From assembly GCA_003573635.1 (NCBI GenBank), contig QUTJ01031183.1:1-10242 (forward strand): a stretch of 10,242 nucleotides of DNA, in the 5' to 3' direction. The translations under genes were made by a program, and so were the position numbers. Position 1 is the first letter of the stretch. Every line of letters starts with the position of its first letter. This document shows positions 1 through 6,308 of the stretch, piece after piece. This stretch comes from Goniomonas avonlea. Taxonomy: Eukaryota > Cryptophyceae > Goniomonadida > Goniomonadaceae. The notes under the pieces are model-generated. The model searched no databases and was not told where the DNA came from. It worked only from the letters and a program-made list of their open reading frames with translations.

Positions 1-27
1 CACACCCCCCCTGAGGTTGCGGGTCAG

Positions 28-217
28 CAGAGAGAGGGAGGGGGGGGCGGGGGGGGGGTATTCAAGCCGTCAAACAAGAAGAAAGTGAAGAAGAGGAGAG
101 AGAAGAAAGAACAACAAGAAGACGCAAAGCAGCAGCAGCAGAGGAAGAAGACGATGAAGAAGAAGAAAGCGGAGGAGGTGGTGGGAGAAGAAGAAAGTGA
201 AGAGGAGTAAGAGGAGA
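28..217. repeat. G-run plus purine-rich (GAA/GAG/GCA) low-complexity tract
   Basis: A nearly pure G tract (40-58, one C at 48) is followed by about 140 bases of almost uninterrupted purines on the + strand, mainly GAA, GAG and AGA steps with a short GCA run near 129-141. Open frames on either strand translate to monotonous Glu/Lys/Arg on one strand or Ser/Leu/Phe on the other, which is what a polypurine tract gives in any frame, so I do not call a gene. The strand asymmetry could support triplex or G-quadruplex structure. Confidence 0.85.
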
Positions 218-579
218 GTTGAACAGCCTGGAACTGCGGGGCGGCCAATGATAGATCCACGGGGGCTCTGACAAGTTAACTGGGTGGAGTAACAGGACAC
301 AAGGTGAACAAAACCAGACTGGGTTGTCAGAACGGTTGAATTTCCTGCGAAAGAGACCGTTCAGATGACACTGTCATTAGTTTCGTCTTGCTCCTCAGTG
401 GAACGGGAAAACATTGGTGTGCAGCACGGCCTTGGATTTCGTGGGCCGAGCAAACGAGACGTGAACAGAAATGAGACAGCGGGAAACACGGGCGGCAAGT
501 GTGTAGGACTTAGCAGGACACAGTCTCACAGGCACTCAAGTTCACTGAAACTAGTTTAAGACCTGTCAAAGATCTATCA
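218..579. other. Intergenic stretch, nothing recognised
   Basis: Mixed-composition sequence with no convincing coding frame, tRNA, repeat or promoter motif. A 64-codon + strand frame at 365-559 has no recognisable motif and is no longer than chance allows. Confidence 0.5.
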
Positions 580-842
580 CTAGTGCCTTCTGGTTGAGTC
601 GCGTAGTGGTACGGAAAATACAAACCAGTATGTGCTTTTAAAAAGGAAAACACAGATCTTTTAAAGAGGATTGTCGGTGATTTTGTGGATTGATTAGTCC
701 AGGATTGAAACGCGAGCGAGGCCGCAAAGAGCCGAATTCTACCCCAAATTTCATGACAATCAGATTTTTGGATTATATTATCTTGTGGGTCACACTGTGG
801 CAAAATTTCAGCAGCCGCAGCGGCTCAACCTGCGAAGTGCAA
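580..842 (-). mobile_element. Diverged copy A of a ~265 bp TIR element (MITE candidate)
   Basis: This stretch aligns along its length with the reverse complement of the element at 1130-1394. Its first 20 bases (580-599) match the inner copy of that element's terminus at most positions. The core at 695-711 matches the reverse complement of 1263-1279 at 16 of 17 positions, and the following GCGAGGCCGCAAAG matches GCGAGACCACAAAG. The right terminus (about 823-842) is badly decayed: only a CTCAAC core and a GTGC-like end survive. It has no coding capacity, so it is a non-autonomous element. The strand sign only records that it is inverted relative to copy B. The right boundary is uncertain by about 10-20 bases. 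Confidence 0.6.
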
Positions 843-1129
843 TGCTGAGCGGCTCGATCCTGGTTCTTTTTGTTGTCTTGCGGCAACTGCAGCAAACTCT
901 ATTGGCAAGATCCTCAGGCAGGTCACGATCACTGTTGCCGAATGCTCACCGATGATGATAACAAAGGCCACGGCAATGACAGCAGCCACGGACATGATGA
1001 GGGCAACAACAACAGAAAGCGAGCCACCCCCCCCCCCCATCTCCGTCTGCAAGTACCTGAACAACTCAACCAATGCAACCTTTTTGAGCTGCATCAAAAC
1101 CAAGTTTAGCTGCATCAAAACCAAGGAGC
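843..1129. other. Spacer between the two TIR elements; C12 run
   Basis: No supported gene. It contains a run of 12 C (1027-1038) and a short tandem duplication listed separately. A minus-strand frame (1124-825) contains one or two hydrophobic stretches, but it crosses the C-run and the end of repeat copy A and has no other support. Confidence 0.5.
1087..1125. repeat. 18 bp tandem duplication, 21 bp period
   Basis: AGCTGCATCAAAACCAAG occurs at 1087-1104 and again, identical, at 1108-1125, separated by TTT. It lies immediately left of TIR element copy B. Confidence 0.9.
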
Positions 1130-1394
1130 CTGGTGCCTCCTAGTTGAGTACGATATCGTACCAGTACGACATTTTTTTTCAGTGGATAATTTTCAGATGA
1201 CATAATTTTCTGATCTGATTGCCAGTTTGGGAGCAATTCGGACACTTTGTGGTCTCGCTCTGGTTTCAATCCTGGACCAATCCGCCAAAAAAAACACTAT
1301 TTATGCCCATTCGAAAAATGACCCATCGTCCCGAAAATGAAGTACTAGTATGACACATGGAGTACTAGTACAACACTCGACTAGGAGGCACTAG
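1130..1394 (+). mobile_element. Copy B of the ~265 bp TIR element (hAT-type MITE candidate)
   Basis: The 20-base termini are inverted repeats: CTGGTGCCTCCTAGTTGAGT at 1130-1149 and its complement at 1375-1394 match at 18 of 20 positions. Just inside the left end is a 14-base perfect palindrome, GTACGATATCGTAC (1148-1161). Inside the right end are two AGTACTAGTA motifs (1341-1350 and 1361-1370). The flanks CAAGGAGC (1122-1129) and CTTGGAGC (1395-1402) agree at 6 of 8 bases and could be a worn 8 bp target-site duplication. An 8 bp duplication is typical of the hAT superfamily, but the superfamily call is inference. The element has no coding capacity. A diverged copy lies inverted at 580-842. 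Confidence 0.7.
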
Positions 1395-1810
1395 CTTGGA
1401 GCACCATTGAGGTCCACAATCACGGTGACAGGGCTGAAGAAGAGGAGAAGGACCTAGTTCCTCGTAAACTTTTTCGTCATATTTTTGATCTTCACTCTGC
1501 CAGCGGGGCTGATTGGTGGTTTACACAGACCCCCAAGTCCAGCAAAAACCCACATCAGAATGAACTGAACAGATGGCTTTACTTGACTAATATATTCATG
1601 TTGTATGACCCAACAACTGGGCGAGATTGTGTATCAACAACAGCCGATTGGCAGCATCCGTATATGGTGGTATGCCCAACCAGAATCATTTTTCGGATGA
1701 AATCCGAGGGGACTCCCTGCCACCTCAGAATTGCCAAACACGCTGATCAAAGCCAGGTCTTATGCCTTGGTCTCCACCACAGGAAGGCAAGGTTTCAAAC
1801 ACTTATATAG
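1385..1810 (+). pseudogene. Unidentified coding-like stretch (exon or gene fragment)
   Basis: One frame stays open from 1385 to a TAG at 1808-1810, about 141 codons. Its composition looks protein-like, with tryptophans spread through it (DWW near 1511, RWLY near 1573, DWQH near 1645), an acidic EEEEKD run near 1439, and few runs of one residue. The first ATG in this frame lies well inside it (1598), so this is either an internal exon or a truncated remnant. Its last third lies in the left foldback arm and the direct repeat at 1708, so the C-terminal residues may come from repeat sequence. The 5' edge overlaps the right TIR of copy B. I do not recognise the family. It could be a chance open frame, since the local GC content is moderate. 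Confidence 0.3.
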
Positions 1811-1902
1811 GAAAGCAAGGATAAAACTTCAGAAACTAGTAAGAGCATGGGAAGGGGACTCCCTGCCACCTCAGAATTGCCAAACACGCTGATCAAAGCC
1901 AG
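1708..1902. repeat. 49 bp direct repeat pair, 146 bp apart
   Basis: The 49 bases at 1708-1756 (beginning GGGGACTCCCTGCC, ending CAAAGCCAG) recur without a mismatch at 1854-1902. The second copy lies at the tip of the left foldback arm and includes the hairpin loop. This arrangement means a unit of about 146 bp was duplicated in tandem before or while the inverted copy formed. Confidence 0.9.
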
Positions 1903-2032
1903 CGTGTTTGGCAATTCTGAGGTGGCAGGGAGTCCCCTTCCCATGCTCTTACTAGTTTCTGAAGTTTTATCCTTGCTTTCCTATATAAATGTTTGAAACC
2001 TTGCCTTCCTGTGGTGGAGACCAAGGCATAAG
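1759..2032. repeat. Foldback: 132 bp inverted repeat with 10-base loop
   Basis: The left arm (1759-1890, beginning CTTATGCCTTGG) and the right arm (1901-2032, ending CCAAGGCATAAG) are reverse complements, with one visible mismatch (CACTTATATAGG against its partner in CCTATATAAATG). The loop GATCAAAGCC spans 1891-1900. A transcript through it would form a near-perfect long hairpin able to feed small-RNA production. Other explanations are a recent foldback rearrangement or a chimeric palindromic read in the assembly. It contains no recognisable gene. Confidence 0.92.
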
Positions 2033-2096
2033 AGTCAGATCCAACATGGAGCAGTCTGAACTTACATTTTAATGTATGTGGCATCCTATATTTGGA

Positions 2097-2289
2097 GCAG
2101 GTGGTGTGCACATCTCTATTTTTTGCTGTTTTCGGAGGGCCCCAGCTGTGTGTGCCACATTTCACAGCAGCTCTTTGATTTTTCGAATGATTGAACTTGA
2201 ACTGAAAGAGAGTGAAACATTTGGACCAGGTGGTGAGTGCCACATCTCCCTGTTTGCAGTAATAGTGCAGGTGGTGAGTGCCACATCTC
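2097..2289. repeat. Three copies of a CAGGTGGTG-AGTGCCACATCTC motif
   Basis: CAGGTGGTGAGTGCCACATC occurs at 2227-2246 and again at 2268-2287, 41 bases apart. A shortened relative, GCAGGTGGTGTGCACATCTC, lies at 2097-2116. The first and second units in order are also preceded by similar TTTGGA-C/G-CAGG sequence. The unit itself contains a partial inverted repeat (GGTGG and CCAC). This may be a dispersed-repeat remnant or a binding-site cluster. Confidence 0.7.
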
Positions 2290-2777
2290 TCAGCTTTGAT
2301 CCTGCAGTACAATTAATGCATCAGAGTGAACCAGACTCAAGGAAGGCTCTTCCATTCAGTCATGCAATGGTGTCTAACTGATCAATGAGATACAAAGTGT
2401 AGACACAACACCAAGGGGAATATAAAGAAGACTTCTATTGTTAAGGAGGCCACAAACATAAAAATCAAGTAACACTTTTCTTTTCACACACACACAGACA
2501 CAAACAAACACGGGTTTTCTCTGTGGCGTAGAAACTCATCCTGGGGACACACAAGAGTCAAAGTCAAGTCACTATTCTTTCGTTTCACATTTGAGAGCCA
2601 AGCTCCAGATCTCTTGAAGCCAGACAGCAGTGGATGAACAGAATAAGATGGCCCGTGCACTCCAGGGATTCGGAAGCACATAGTTGAAAGAGTGATTCAG
2701 TAATGGTAGTGCACTCCAGGTCCTGTGCGATCAAATGTGAGTTTCTTTTCAGAAGGTGTTGTTGTGAACACCTTGGA
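2290..2777. other. No gene seen; short CA tract
   Basis: No convincing frame on either strand. A (CA)6 tract lies at 2485-2496, and the 12-mer GTGCACTCCAGG occurs at 2655-2666 and 2709-2720. Minus-strand open frames here (2484-2815) overlap one another and carry no recognisable motif. Confidence 0.5.
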
Positions 2778-2821
2778 TGATAGTCCTTATCAAAGTGCAT
2801 GATAGGCCTTATCAAAGTGCA
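2778..2821. repeat. 22 bp tandem duplication
   Basis: Two adjacent 22-base units (2778-2799 and 2800-2821) differ at one position: TGATAGTCCTTATCAAAGTG and TGATAGGCCTTATCAAAGTG, each followed by CA. Each unit contains a near-palindrome, TGATAGGCCTTATCA. Confidence 0.9.
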
Positions 2822-2865
2822 GTCTGCAGAGTTTTGTTGGGTGAATATGTGAAGCTCAGCAGACC

Positions 2866-2881
2866 GGGGTGGGGGGGGGGG
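2866..2881. repeat. G-run (GGGG-T-G11)
   Basis: A homopolymeric G tract on the + strand interrupted by a single T at 2870. It is a possible quadruplex former and a likely sequencing-error hotspot. Confidence 0.85.
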
Positions 2882-2955
2882 AGACGAGGACTACAGGTTC
2901 CTGGGGAACAAGGCAAAAAAGAAGAAAACCCAACCAGAAGGACACCCCTAGTTAT

Positions 2956-3000
2956 CATACCATACCATACTTTATTTTTATTTTTATTTTTATTTTATCT
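2956..3000. repeat. CATAC and TTTTTA simple-sequence tract
   Basis: CATACCATACCATAC-type repeats are followed by a (TTTTTA)n tract (2971-2998). This A/T-rich block sits directly on the AT side of a sharp composition change. The sequence becomes strongly GC-rich from about 3026. Confidence 0.85.
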
Positions 3001-3025
3001 TATTTCTATCTAGTTTATTTATAGT

Positions 3026-3097
3026 GGCCCGTGTGGAACACGGGGAGTGGGACACCGGCGGGGCCGGTGTCCCACTCCCTGGTGTTCCTCACGGGCC
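3026..3097. repeat. GC-rich hairpin, ~34 bp arms, 3-base loop
   Basis: The left arm (3026-3059, beginning GGCCCGTG) pairs with the right arm (3063-3097, ending CACGGGCC). There are about three disruptions over 34-35 positions, and a continuous run of 15 pairs (GAGTGGGACACCGGC) sits next to the GGG loop. It marks the start of the GC-rich segment and could be the structured end of an inserted element. There is no U-tract, so it is not a bacterial-type terminator. Open frames reading through it are a by-product of its composition. Confidence 0.9.
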
Positions 3098-3213
3098 CCT
3101 TTTGTACTTATACCATACACCCGACTCCCCGCGATTACGTGTGGAGGAGGGTGTGAGGAGCTTCACCGGGCCGAGCTTCATCCACCGGGACCACCTACAC
3201 GGACGGGCCTGCT

Positions 3214-3302
3214 CTTTGCGTTGGGGGTGTGGACGAGCATAGAATAGTCTCTGAACTGTAGACCCGTCGTGGTTTGATTCCCGACGCGGTGTCCTCCTTT
3301 TT
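3214..3302 (+). ncRNA. Degenerate tRNA-like Pol III module (tRNA pseudogene or SINE head)
   Basis: GGTTTGATTCC (3271-3281) matches the Pol III B-box consensus GGTTCGANNCC at all but one position. It sits in a T-arm-like hairpin, CGTCG-T-GG / CC-CGACG (3265-3286), with a 7-base loop and one bulged T. Fifty bases upstream, TTGGGGGTGTGGACGAGCA (3221-3239) resembles an A-box and D-arm (GTGGTAGAGCA type), and ACTGTAGA (3255-3262) resembles a tRNA-Tyr anticodon loop. The bases at 3214-3220 can pair with 3285-3291 at 6 of 7 positions when G-U is allowed. A T5 run (3298-3302), a normal Pol III terminator, follows at once. The D-stem and anticodon stem do not pair properly, so this is not a working tRNA. 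The resemblance to Tyr is inference. Confidence 0.4.
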
Positions 3303-3340
3303 GTCAACCCTTGTGAGGGCTTTGTGATTCGACGAATAAA

Positions 3341-4565
3341 TTGTACTTTACCCCGCTTGCGGACGACCCGGCTCGAGTACTAACATTGTGGTTCCAACGC
3401 GGCGTGCTGCGTCAGGCTTGGACAGAGGTGATGTCGGACATTTTGGTGCCTGAGGCCCATCGCCTGATTGGCATCACAACGTGGGACCCTGAGACCTTGT
3501 TGATTGCGGACTATGGAGCTGTGGACTCCTCTAATGGGTGTGTGTGGGAGGTGGGGTTAGGGTCCCAACGCGAGCGCAATGTCCGCAATGTCCACCCCAT
3601 TTGGGATCGTGAAGGTGGTCCCAGAGCAGCCGTTATGCATGCAGCCTCCGTATTTTGCTGAGGGCAGCATGCTGGAGGACCCATACCTGATGGTGTCCGA
3701 TTTTGAACAGTGTGTCGTGCACAAGGTACGCGTCGATGTCACGGGCTCATCACGGGACACCCGTCAGCTGCGACTTACAAGTGAGGTTGTGGCGGGAGAG
3801 CGTGGGGTGACAGGCAACGACATCGGAGTTGCCTGTCGTCCGTGCTTTGTCTCGCCGGCCGGCTTGGCTTGTGACTTGCAGTGCTATGTGGCCGACATGG
3901 GCTTCACCCCAGGCACTGTGCCAGACGCTCCGCGTGTGGTCATGCTTACTAAGACCAACGGCGCCTGTGCTTTCATGCGCATGCACACTCTGCGGATGCT
4001 GCAGGAAGGATGGGGGATTCTTGACCGACGTTTGGAGCGGTCTCACGATGGAGCCAGCTATCGGGCTGACTTGCGCTCACAGAGTCTTGACTCTGTCATC
4101 GATAAGACACAAGGTGAGAATGACCCGGATTGCTTTGTGGTTTGGTGGTGGGTCTCAGTTACTGACTGTCCGAATAGCCGCCGTCAACTGGCTGAAGTTC
4201 TTCCAGATGCATAGGTCCGGAGGTGCCTGTCGGGTCTTAAACGGACCTGAAGGCATGGTGAGTGCTGGCACCGTCAACGCCCTGGAGACGCTGTCGCTGG
4301 CGAGCCTCCGGGGCCTCTAAGGACCACCTCAACAGGGTGGACACCGAGGTGCTTCGGGTACAGGGTGCCCTGAACCTGGACCGTGACCGGTGGGCCCACA
4401 TGTCGTGCTCGTTCAACGTGCGATCCAAGGCCCTGCAGGAGACCGTGTGCGAGCAGCTGTTTGCAGGAACACAGCAGTATGGCCAATACCGGTTGTCAAC
4501 AATGGCTGCGCACCCTGGCCCAGCTAGGCCATCATCTCCAGCAGGTGTCCCGTGGCATGCCATGA
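3341..4565 (+). pseudogene. Frame-broken coding-like region, unknown family
   Basis: Protein-like sequence runs along the + strand but changes frame several times: frame 2 at about 3341-3570 (ends 3661), frame 3 at about 3561-4120 (stop 4212-4214), frame 1 at about 4120-4315 (stop 4318-4320), frame 2 at about 4315-4480, then frame 3 to TGA at 4563-4565. The longest unbroken piece is 211 codons from ATG 3579. The sequence is Cys- and Trp-containing and mixed hydrophobic. The 4315-4450 piece (DHLNRVDTEVLRVQGALNLD) looks helical. I recognise no domain. Some junctions could be introns (AAG|GTGAGA near 4113, ATG|GTGAGT near 4259), but in-frame joins do not restore one long frame. An AATAAA (3335-3340) just upstream may end something else. 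It is probably a decayed mobile-element or host gene. Confidence 0.45.
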
Positions 4566-4680
4566 TAGTTTGCCAATGTAGTCCAGGTGAGCCCGGTTAA
4601 CACTCCGCTTCGCGCAGGTGTTTCAGAAAGTTTGTGGGTCAAGTTACAGCGTCTGGCTAGGAAAGGCGCGTGGGCAGTAC
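4494..4680 (+). pseudogene. Fragment 1 of a paralogous pair (CQQWLRTLAQL)
   Basis: In frame 3, CQQWLRTLAQL (4494-4526) is followed by stops at 4563-4568, then in the same frame by NTPLRAGVSESLW and about 20 further codons to TGA at 4680-4682. The same order of motifs occurs at 6048-6300 (CNQWLGVLAQL, then RTPLGRV). The DNA also agrees: CTGGCCCAGCT is shared, and ACTCCGCTTCGCG resembles ACGCCGCTTGGGCG. This part continues the broken region that starts at 3341. I do not recognise the family. Confidence 0.35.
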
Positions 4681-4682
4681 CA

Positions 4683-4976
4683 GAACCCGGCGGTTGGGGA
4701 TGAGTGTCTATTCTCGACGCTGCCATGGAAGACGCGAAGGGAGGCCAGAGCAGGTGCGTGGGTGCTCGTGTCCCTTGTGAAGTGAAAATTGAAAACATGC
4801 CCCTTTTAACTTTATAATTCCCTGTATTGTTGAAAATAATAATTCCCTTCGTGGTACCTTCCTGTACCCCTCATAATACAAGGCAGTTGGTACTGGTGGG
4901 CACAAGTTCTCTGCAGATTCACCTTGGGTTTCAAGCAACCTCAGCAAAGCATAACTGGTCCACCGGCACATCTGAG
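4683..4976. other. Spacer, AT-rich in the middle; no gene seen
   Basis: Bases 4800-4880 are AT-rich, with TAATTCCCT twice (4816 and 4841 areas). I see no coding frame, RNA gene or repeat of note. Confidence 0.5.
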
Positions 4977-5029
4977 GTACACTGGTGTGTGTGAGCACAC
5001 TTTAAGTCGGGTACACTGGCGTGTGTGAG
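4977..5029. repeat. 19 bp tandem pair, 34 bp period
   Basis: GTACACTGGTGTGTGTGAG (4977-4995) recurs at 5011-5029 with one change (GTACACTGGCGTGTGTGAG). It is rich in TG steps and passes directly into a GA-rich tract. Confidence 0.85.
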
Positions 5030-5115
5030 TGTGAAGCGTGAGTGAGAGAGAGAGTGGGGGGAGAGAAGAGAAGAGATGCGAGAGAACAACAAGGGGGAGA
5101 CATTACCAACGGAAC
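5030..5115. repeat. GA-rich low-complexity tract
   Basis: TGAGTGAGAGAGAGAG is followed by GGGGGGAGAGAAGAGAAGAG and further purine-rich sequence. All three + frames and two minus frames stay open across it and give Arg/Glu/Gly-rich or Ser/Leu-rich translations, so the open frames at about 5002-5364 are composition artefacts. Confidence 0.75.
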
Positions 5116-5297
5116 GGAGCACAAAGGACCACCAGGAGGCGAGCGAGGAGGGCCGGAGGCCGCGGCGTTGAAGGGGACAGATCTGCAAAGATTGTGCCCT
5201 GCTTCTGTTCTGACTTCCGGACAAGCAAATTGGAAATCGATTGGCATACACTCCCGAGTGCAGTGGTGTATGCAGGCAGCAGGAGGAGCTCGAGCAG

Positions 5298-5303
5298 GTA
5301 AGG
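5298..5303 (+). promoter_or_regulatory. Possible 5' splice site (CAG|GTAAGG)
   Basis: GAGCAG|GTAAGG closely matches the eukaryotic donor consensus and follows a GC-rich, GA-rich block of the kind often seen in leader exons. No partner acceptor or continuing frame could be assigned, so this is a lone signal. Confidence 0.2.
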
Positions 5304-6030
5304 CCACAGCACCTGGCAGCCAAGGAGGGGTCAGTGGGTTGCTCTCTTTACCCTGACCACACACTAGACAAGTGGGTGTTGGTTCATTAGATTGCAGGAG
5401 CCCCTCACACAGACCTCATCCATACCACAACCAGCTAAAATTGCCATTCAATAGACTGTGAAACAGGCACACTACCTAGTCACAGACTTAGTCTGTATGC
5501 ACGAACAACTTAAGTGTTGTTTCCAAACATAGTGGATCAGATGCAGGAGCAATTCTTCTGATGTCTACTCAGCTTACATTTGAGTGTCGTCACACAACTT
5601 GTCACACTTATGCACTTTCTGTTGATAGGGACGGTGGGCTACATGAGTTCACACAACTGTAAGTTAGCAGAGTGTAACTGCGAGAATGATTCAGTGGGAG
5701 GTGCAATAGGACGCCAATGCTCACAAGCTCCACTGGGGCGCAGCAGCGAAGCCCGCACAAATGAAGGTGACTCTGGACACAAAAACCAGACGCCAAATCA
5801 CTGAGAGGTCACTCAGTGGCCGACTGTGAGACAATAGCAAGAAGGTTGGTGCCGGTGTGTTGTCCTTGTAGGATCAAAAATCACACAAACCCATGGTCTC
5901 AAGAACAATCTTGCCACACTAGTTGTTGCATGTGTTGACAGTACCAGGGTTGAAATGGCACCTGTGCCCACTTGTGATCTCCTTTCTGGTCTGGAGCCGT
6001 CATGACCGAGATTGCTGTCCTCGCCCACAG
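5304..6030. other. No supported gene; short inverted repeat at 5799-5818
   Basis: Moderate-GC sequence without a convincing coding frame. A 74-codon frame (5580-5804) begins with a non-ATG codon region and has no motif. CACTGAG-AGGTCA-CTCAGTG (5799-5818) is a small inverted repeat. A second donor-like GTAAGT lies at 5659. CTGTCCTCGCCCACAG, ending at 6030, is a good-looking acceptor immediately upstream of the 6048 fragment. Confidence 0.45.
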
Positions 6031-6047
6031 CCCGTCCGACCTCTCCT

Positions 6048-6308
6048 TTGCAACCAGTGGTTGGGGGTGCTGGCCCAGCTCAGCGACGCCCTAGCCACTG
6101 CCAACCTGACTGCTGTGGCCCACACCCTGGACTGACCATGTTGAGGACGCCGCTTGGGCGTGTTTTCCACTGGTACTGTCGCTCATTGCCTGAGCTATCA
6201 TCGCGACCCCATATGCACTGGATGCAGGCCTGCGCAGCATGGCAGGCGGCAGGCATGTGGATGCTCAATCCGCTGCCAGCGCTGGGCAGGAATTCAGACA
6301 AATCCTAG
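6048..6308 (+). pseudogene. Fragment 2 of the paralogous pair (CNQWLGVLAQL)
   Basis: Frame 1 reads CNQWLGVLAQLSDAL (from about 6049) to TGA at 6133-6135. Coding character then moves to frame 3 (RTPLGRVFHWY from about 6144, later WMQACAAWQAAGMWMLNP) until TAG at 6306-6308. The motif order matches fragment 1 at 4494-4680. The 3' part overlaps the proposed first exon of the gag gene in another frame, so the two interpretations compete over 6239-6308. A pyrimidine-rich sequence ending in CAG (6030) just upstream could be a splice acceptor. The family is unknown. Confidence 0.3.

Noticed and set aside
24-300. Three overlapping minus-strand Ser/Leu/Phe-rich open frames
   Set aside because: They are translations of a polypurine tract, which is open in every frame. 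No ordinary protein composition.
510-803. 97-codon minus-strand frame
   Set aside because: Most of it lies within the non-coding TIR element copy A and no motif is visible.
825-1124. 99-codon minus-strand frame with hydrophobic segments
   Set aside because: It reads through a C12/G12 run and a short tandem duplication. Hydrophobicity comes from GT/GC-rich codons and there is no other support.
1893-2312. 139-codon minus-strand frame
   Set aside because: It reads the right foldback arm and the CAGGTGGTG repeats, and no family is recognisable.
3553-3563. GGTTAGGGT, telomere-like
   Set aside because: A single unit inside coding-like sequence. No tandem array.
5002-5364. Several overlapping open frames on both strands (87-130 codons)
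   Set aside because: All cross the GA-rich tract, none has a recognisable motif, and they exclude one another.
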